A stretch of DNA of 46,321 nucleotides from an uncultured Ruminococcus sp. (GTDB lineage Bacteria > Bacillota > Clostridia > Oscillospirales > Acutalibacteraceae), in the NCBI GenBank assembly GCA_902768825.1, contig CACXMR010000025.1, forward strand, positions 27,701-74,021, in the 5' to 3' direction. The notes beneath the pieces were generated by a model, which saw nothing but the letters and a program-made list of their open reading frames with translations, made no database searches and had not been told where the DNA came from. The number at the start of each line of letters is the position of its first letter. Position 1 is the stretch's first letter. Below are positions 42,072 to 46,321 of this stretch, in pieces. The translations under genes and the position numbers were made by a program.

Positions 42072-43688
42072 TTATGCAAAGCTTTCGTCCAGATATATTT
42101 CTGACAGGTCAAAATCCTTTCCGAAGTAAGCCTTGAGCTGCTTTTTCTGAGGGTTGATGAGCATTGAAAGGGATAGCCCTGCTTTTTCCATAAGCTCCAG
42201 GTGAAGGTCTGCATCGGCTTGACTGAGTGACATTTTCAGTTCTCCGGGATGGCTGTGCACAAAACCCAGCATAAGTATGTCAGGATTTGTCTGTCGTATC
42301 TCTCTGATGCCTTCCACAGCGGAGTCAAGGGTGCTCTGGGTAAAAACACCTGTCTTTTCGTCTGCAAACTCAAGAGGTGTTTCTCTTACATGGCGCACCA
42401 CAAAAAGACTTCCGGCTCTGCTGCCGTAAAGAGCGGCCATCTGCTCAACACGGTTAGTGTCAGTGGTGTGACCCCAGTGGAAAAGCAGCCGCAGTTCGTG
42501 CCCGGCATTGCCTGTGAAGATTACCCTGCTCTCGGATGGGATGTCATAGCTGATGCGAAGGATAGATTTGTTGGGGGTGGTTTTGCTAAGCTCTGAGAGA
42601 GCACTGCTGTATAGCCCTGGCATTTTGTCATAGGTGTCTGACTGCCTGTCGCTGTAGTAATCCCTGATGCAAAAGAGGGGCTCTCCCTTGTCAAAATCAT
42701 AGGTGTGCAGGCTGTCGCCAAGGCATCGATCCTTGTAGTAGCAGCCTTTGCATTTTTGGGCAAGGGTCCTCGTTCTGTTTCGGAAAAAACCGAAGCCCTT
42801 TTGCCATACCTCCGGCAGGGAATGGGTGCGGACATTGCCCTGTATCAGCTCCGGCCTGCGTTCCACATTCGGGCAGACAAAAATATCCCCGTTATAGAGT
42901 ATGCTTGCCACACGCTTTCCTGCTCCGCACTCAAAGCATGAGGTGCGTATGAGGTGCTCCTTGTCGCCGAAGTAGTGGGAGCAGCTTGCCATGACCGGAA
43001 GAACGGGGTCCTGAGAATACTTTTCAAGAAATTCAAGGTAGCGCTCCATGCAGCTCCGGTCAGGAAGTATTTCCTCGTTGTCCCTTGCCCGACCGATGGG
43101 GTCAGCCGTGACTATTCGCCATGAGTCAAGGCCGATGTCAAGAAGGACCTTTCTCAGTTCCTCAAGCTCGTTAATATTCCTTTTGTTTACAACTGTCGTG
43201 ACCTGCACATTATCGCAGAATCCCTCACTGCAGATCTGACGCAGAGACTTCATTATCCTGTCATAGCTGCCATAAAGCTTCCTGAGTCCTTCGTGGGTGT
43301 CCCTGCACCCGTCAATGCTCACTGTGATGGTTTTCATTCCCGCACTCTTCATGCGGGCGATAATCTCAGGGGTTATGAGGGAGCCGTTTGTCACCATGCC
43401 CCAGGGAAATCCAAGACCTGAAGCATATTCCGCCACGTCAAGAACATCGCTCCTGACGAGAGGTTCTCCGCCTGTTATGTTAAGCATGGTTTCCTTAGGG
43501 TCAAGAGTTGATGCCGTTTCTGATAGGGCAGTGCATATCTCCTCGGTTGTAAGCTCCTCGGGAAAGCTGTTCCTGTCGCCGCAGCTGCTGCCGCAGAATT
43601 CGCACCGTGCATTGCAGCGCAGGGTTGTCTCCCAAAAAAGAGTCCTCAGCGGGAAAGCATTATCCGACTTGTATGTATTATCGTTCAT
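42072..43688 (-). CDS. Radical SAM/SPASM enzyme fused to a JAMM metalloprotease domain
   Basis: This 538-residue protein is a fusion. Residues about 10-230 are a radical SAM domain with the 4Fe-4S motif CNARCEFC (Cys25, 29, 32) and GGEPL. A SPASM region follows (about 250-345: CFECGAGKRVASILYNGDIF, CKGCYYKDRC) with cysteines for extra clusters, as in peptide-modifying enzymes. The C-terminus (about 395-538) is a JAMM/MPN domain with Glu415 (VEQMAALYGS), His478-Ser-His-Pro (HSHP), then seven residues, Ser489 and Asp492, a complete zinc set. The substrate is unknown; a peptide or a ubiquitin-like adduct is possible. The ATG at 43688 has AAGG 7 bases upstream; ATG 43706 overlaps the upstream gene by 8 bases. 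It is cotranscribed with the zinc-ribbon gene. Confidence 0.85.
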   Translation of the reverse strand: MNDNTYKSDNAFPLRTLFWETTLRCNARCEFCGSSCGDRNSFPEELTTEEICTALSETASTLDPKETMLNITGGEPLVRSDVLDVAEYASGLGFPWGMVTNGSLITPEIIARMKSAGMKTITVSIDGCRDTHEGLRKLYGSYDRIMKSLRQICSEGFCDNVQVTTVVNKRNINELEELRKVLLDIGLDSWRIVTADPIGRARDNEEILPDRSCMERYLEFLEKYSQDPVLPVMASCSHYFGDKEHLIRTSCFECGAGKRVASILYNGDIFVCPNVERRPELIQGNVRTHSLPEVWQKGFGFFRNRTRTLAQKCKGCYYKDRCLGDSLHTYDFDKGEPLFCIRDYYSDRQSDTYDKMPGLYSSALSELSKTTPNKSILRISYDIPSESRVIFTGNAGHELRLLFHWGHTTDTNRVEQMAALYGSRAGSLFVVRHVRETPLEFADEKTGVFTQSTLDSAVEGIREIRQTNPDILMLGFVHSHPGELKMSLSQADADLHLELMEKAGLSLSMLINPQKKQLKAYFGKDFDLSEIYLDESFA

Positions 43689-43698
43689 CCTGCGGCCT

Positions 43699-44298
43699 TC
43701 ATTCATTGAGAGGGATCAGCTCGCTGTGCTGACCGGCATGAGCATATTTCTTTTCCAGCTCTGATGACACCGGACAGCCGTACAGACAGCCAAAGGAGCC
43801 TGCACGGGACATCAATTCGTCACGGTGGGCATAGACCAGGGTGAGCTGATTGTTCTTTGCTATGGTGAGGGCTTCGGCAAGAATAACCTCGTGACCGTCA
43901 GGCCGCTGCAGTTCATCATTGCGGTGATTAACCACCAGATCGGAATTGTAGCTGTAAAAATCCATGATGTGATGGAAGCTTTTGGTGTAAAGCAGCTTGC
44001 TTCTCAACATGGCGTTTAGGACGTCCTTGGCGGTATAGAAGAGAGGACAGACCAGGGACTGCTCTATTTGTCTGAGAGGAATAATACCGTCATCAGAAAC
44101 ATATCTGAAGGTTATGGAAGCGGTCTTGGTGAGGTCATCTGCCGATGAGATCACACCTTTTTTGGTCAGATAGTCAGCAAGAGCAGTCATTCCCTCGTCC
44201 ATTATGAGAAGCGGCGATCCGCAAAAAACGCAGTATCTGACCCTGTCGGGGCTGATGCCTTCGTCCGGGATATCCTTTTTGCAAAGCGGACATTTCAT
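43699..44298 (-). CDS. Zinc-ribbon protein of unknown function, partner of the radical SAM-JAMM enzyme
   Basis: This 199-residue protein begins with a zinc ribbon (MKCPLCKKDIPDE, then YCVFCGSPLL near 22-31), and continues with an alpha/beta part that I do not recognise (RYVSDDGIIPLRQIEQSLVC, NHRNDELQRPDGHEVILAEAL and FGCLYGCPVSSELEKK). It has no signal or membrane segment. I set the start at 44298, 9 bases after AAGGAG; earlier ATGs at 44307 and 44322 sit on or before that site. Its 3' end lies within the start region of the radical SAM-JAMM gene. Substrate carrier or adaptor is a guess from the operon only. Confidence 0.7.
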   Translation of the reverse strand: MKCPLCKKDIPDEGISPDRVRYCVFCGSPLLIMDEGMTALADYLTKKGVISSADDLTKTASITFRYVSDDGIIPLRQIEQSLVCPLFYTAKDVLNAMLRSKLLYTKSFHHIMDFYSYNSDLVVNHRNDELQRPDGHEVILAEALTIAKNNQLTLVYAHRDELMSRAGSFGCLYGCPVSSELEKKYAHAGQHSELIPLNE

Positions 44299-44356
44299 AA
44301 CAGTCATCTCCTTTTTTATCATATCTTATTATATCATACCTAATGTGTTTGCCTTA

Positions 44357-44381
44357 ATCAAGACAATTGATAAGTCTTGAT
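44357..44381. promoter_or_regulatory. Perfect inverted repeat, candidate operator
   Basis: ATCAAGAC (44357-44364), 9 bases AATTGATAA, and GTCTTGAT (44374-44381) form an exact inverted repeat about 60 bases before the zinc-ribbon gene start and on the far side of the divergent yifB gene. It has the form of a dimeric repressor site. Confidence 0.45.
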
Positions 44382-44598
44382 GTACAAATATCAATGGGCA
44401 AACTATATAATACTGACAAAATATTTCAAAAATAATGAGATTCTTTGCCATAATCAATTGTAAATATGATTGGTTTATGTTATTATTTAATAATAAGCAG
44501 TGGCTGAAAGGGCTTTGTGGAGTTGATAGTCCTGTCCGGCAGAGGGTGACGGGAGAGACTTGCGCAGACAGCGGCATCAGAAAGGTTGGTCGGGCTTT

Positions 44599-46128
44599 AT
44601 GGTTGTTAAGGTCAGGAGTATGGGAATTTTTGGTATGGATTCGTTTGAGGTGCAGGTGGAGACGGATATGTCAAAGGGTCTGTACAGCTTTGACGTGGTA
44701 GGAATGCCCGATCTCTCCGTAAGGGAATCCAGGGACAGAGTCAGGTCTGCTATCAAAAACAGCGGCTTTGAGTTTCCGTGCTGCCGGATAGTAGTAAACC
44801 TTGCTCCCGCCGACATTAAAAAGAGGGGAGCGTTATATGATCTGCCCATATTTGTTTCCGTGCTGATAGCGGCAAGGGCTATAGATCCGGATATCGAGGA
44901 TTCTGCGTTTATCGGTGAGTTGTCCCTTGGGGGAGAGCTGCGCCCTGTCAGCGGTATACTGCCCATGGCGATAGAGGCAAAGAGACTGGGAATGAAAAGA
45001 TTTTTTGTTCCTGCGGAAAATGCTGCCGAGGCCTCCATTGTGGAGGGAATAGATATCATGCCGGTTAATACGGTTCAGGAGCTGGTGATGTACCTGAGGG
45101 GCAGAAAGGAAATAAAGCCTGCGCCGAGAGTGCTGCCCCAGCCCTCCCAGATGATCTATGATCTGGACATGGCGGATGTAAAGGGTCAGGCAAAGGCAAA
45201 AAGAGCTCTGGAGATCGCTGCCTGCGGCGGCCACAACATCCTTTTTCTGGGCAGCCCCGGCACCGGTAAGAGTATGCTTGCCAACCGACTGCCTACCATT
45301 CTTCCGGATATGACATTTTCTGAGATGATAGAGACAACTAAGATACATTCCATCTCAGGCCTGCTCACAAAGGATAATCCCATCGTGACAAGGCGTCCCT
45401 TCCGAAGCCCTCATCACACGGTGTCCACTGCAGGTCTCGGTGGAGGAGGCACAATTCCGCGCCCCGGCGAAGTTTCTCTTGCCCACAACGGTGTGCTGTT
45501 TCTGGATGAGCTGCCGGAGTTCAGCAGGGCATCTATGGAGCTTCTCCGCCAGCCCATGGAAAACGAGATCGTCACTATTTCAAGGGCAAACGCATCCCTT
45601 ACATACCCTTGCTCAATAATGGTCGCTGCGGCTATGAATCCCTGTCCCTGCGGATATTACGGACACCCCACAGTAAAATGCAGCTGCTCCCTCAAGACCG
45701 TCAGGAAGTATCTTTCAAGGATATCGGGCCCGCTGCTCGACAGGCTGGATATTCATGTTGAGGTGTCGCCTATTGACTATAGCTCATATATTGATAACAG
45801 CACCAAGGAGACATCTGCCGAGATCAAGAAGCGTGTGGACAAGGCGAGGGCTATACAGCTGGAACGCTTCCGTGGCACCGCTATTACCTGCAATGCAAGG
45901 ATCACGCCACACTATATAGACCGCTACTGCCCGATATCCGATGAGGTGAAGCCCCTGATAGAAAAGGTGATGGATGTTTTCGGCTTTTCCGCAAGAGGCG
46001 TCAGCAAGCTGCTCAAGGTTGCCCGTACGATCGCTGATATGAATGAGAGCGAGGTCATCGGAAGGGAGCACCTTTTTGAGGCTGTTCAATACCGTACCCT
46101 TGACAGAAAATACTGGAGACCAAACTGA
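44599..46128 (+). CDS. comM: YifB/ComM family Mg-chelatase-like AAA+ ATPase
   Basis: This 509-residue protein belongs to the YifB/ComM family; ComM is a branch-migration helicase in natural transformation. The N-terminal Lon-like fold (about 1-165; VETDMSKGLYSFDVVGMPDLS) precedes a AAA+ ATPase with GSPGTGKS near 215 (Walker A), LFLDELPEF near 298 (Walker B), a Cys cluster NPCPCGYYGHPTVKCSC near 355, and the arginine region PLLDRLDIHVEV near 378. The start at 44599 gives the family beginning MVVKVRSMGIFG; longer starts at 44560 are not supported. The organism need not be competent. Unlinked to the minus-strand operon except by the shared spacer. Confidence 0.93.
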   Translation: MVVKVRSMGIFGMDSFEVQVETDMSKGLYSFDVVGMPDLSVRESRDRVRSAIKNSGFEFPCCRIVVNLAPADIKKRGALYDLPIFVSVLIAARAIDPDIEDSAFIGELSLGGELRPVSGILPMAIEAKRLGMKRFFVPAENAAEASIVEGIDIMPVNTVQELVMYLRGRKEIKPAPRVLPQPSQMIYDLDMADVKGQAKAKRALEIAACGGHNILFLGSPGTGKSMLANRLPTILPDMTFSEMIETTKIHSISGLLTKDNPIVTRRPFRSPHHTVSTAGLGGGGTIPRPGEVSLAHNGVLFLDELPEFSRASMELLRQPMENEIVTISRANASLTYPCSIMVAAAMNPCPCGYYGHPTVKCSCSLKTVRKYLSRISGPLLDRLDIHVEVSPIDYSSYIDNSTKETSAEIKKRVDKARAIQLERFRGTAITCNARITPHYIDRYCPISDEVKPLIEKVMDVFGFSARGVSKLLKVARTIADMNESEVIGREHLFEAVQYRTLDRKYWRPN

Positions 46129-46253
46129 TGGGGACGTTTTCTGGCAGAAAATGGTTTTGTGTTTTTTGCCGGAATGATAGTTAAGAAATGAAAAAAACTG
46201 TTTAAATATTCCTATATAAAACGCTAAGTTGTAAAATAAAATGGCAAAAAAAA

Positions 46254-46321
46254 TAGACCCATATTGAAACCTATGGTAAAATGTTAAGCGACAAAACCAA
46301 CATAACCGGAGGTAACAATAT
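46254..46321 (+). promoter_or_regulatory. Promoter and ribosome site of a gene starting at the window edge
   Basis: TAGACC (46254-46259) and TAAAAT (46277-46282) are spaced by 17 bases. CGGAGGT (46308-46314) is followed by AACAATAT, so an ATG probably begins at 46320 and lies mostly outside the window. The product cannot be told. Confidence 0.65.

Noticed and set aside
46129-46200. Terminator after comM
   Set aside because: CTGGCAGAAAA can pair with TTTTTTGCCGG near 46151-46182, but no T run follows the stem, so I did not list it.

Overview
The window looks like the chromosome of a low-to-mid GC, spore-lineage Firmicute, most likely a Ruminococcus-like member of the Oscillospiraceae. This is an inference from gene content: spo0A, spoIVB and a spoVM-like gene, a PASTA kinase, a pectin-binding-type DUF4353 lipoprotein, and the clostridial style of the DUF3592-like and phage genes. 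No rRNA, tRNA or CRISPR array was seen.

Layout. 1-2260 (minus strand): a repeat pair that runs into the 3' end of a dGTPase-like gene, then a YigZ-family gene and rpmE. 2393-5481 (plus): an rlmI-type methyltransferase and three small uncharacterised genes, closed by a strong terminator. 5554-10783 (minus): a large beta-helix lipoprotein, then spo0A and spoIVB. These two keep the order known from Bacillus but are separated by an 813-bp spacer that holds a Spo0A-box-like site, a small terminated transcript candidate and two 167-bp tandem repeats. 10988-24553 (plus): a long conserved housekeeping run, yicC-remA-gmk-rpoZ-priA-def-fmt-rsmB-rlmN-stp-prkC-rsgA-thiN, in the Bacillus order without coaBC and rpe. 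It ends in a 49-codon membrane peptide and a 36-codon SpoVM-like peptide, both very short. 24605-25246: a PAP2 phosphatase. 25423-29885: a phage-derived block (baseplate-like protein, tail fibre, second tail protein, coiled coil, holin, GH25 lysin) with no capsid, terminase or integrase. 29900-36958: a DUF3592-like membrane protein, valS interrupted by an internal deletion, folC, an Orn/Lys/Arg decarboxylase and a second DUF3592-like gene split by a -1 frame change at a G GGA AAA heptamer. 37011-41991: an acidic Cys-rich membrane protein, ppk, a phosphofructokinase and a PH-domain protein. 42072-44298 (minus): a two-gene operon for a zinc-ribbon protein and a radical SAM/SPASM enzyme fused to a JAMM metalloprotease domain. 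44599-46128: the YifB/ComM ATPase, followed by a promoter and RBS for a gene starting at the window edge.

How the genes work together. The central run couples nucleotide supply (gmk), transcription (rpoZ), replication restart (priA), translation start and N-terminal processing (fmt, def), rRNA modification (rsmB, rlmN), ribosome assembly (rsgA) and PASTA-kinase signalling (stp/prkC). The most unusual items are the radical SAM-JAMM fusion with its zinc-ribbon partner, the broken valS, the slippery-site gene, and the repeat family that abuts the 3' ends of dgt and spoIVB in the same orientation.
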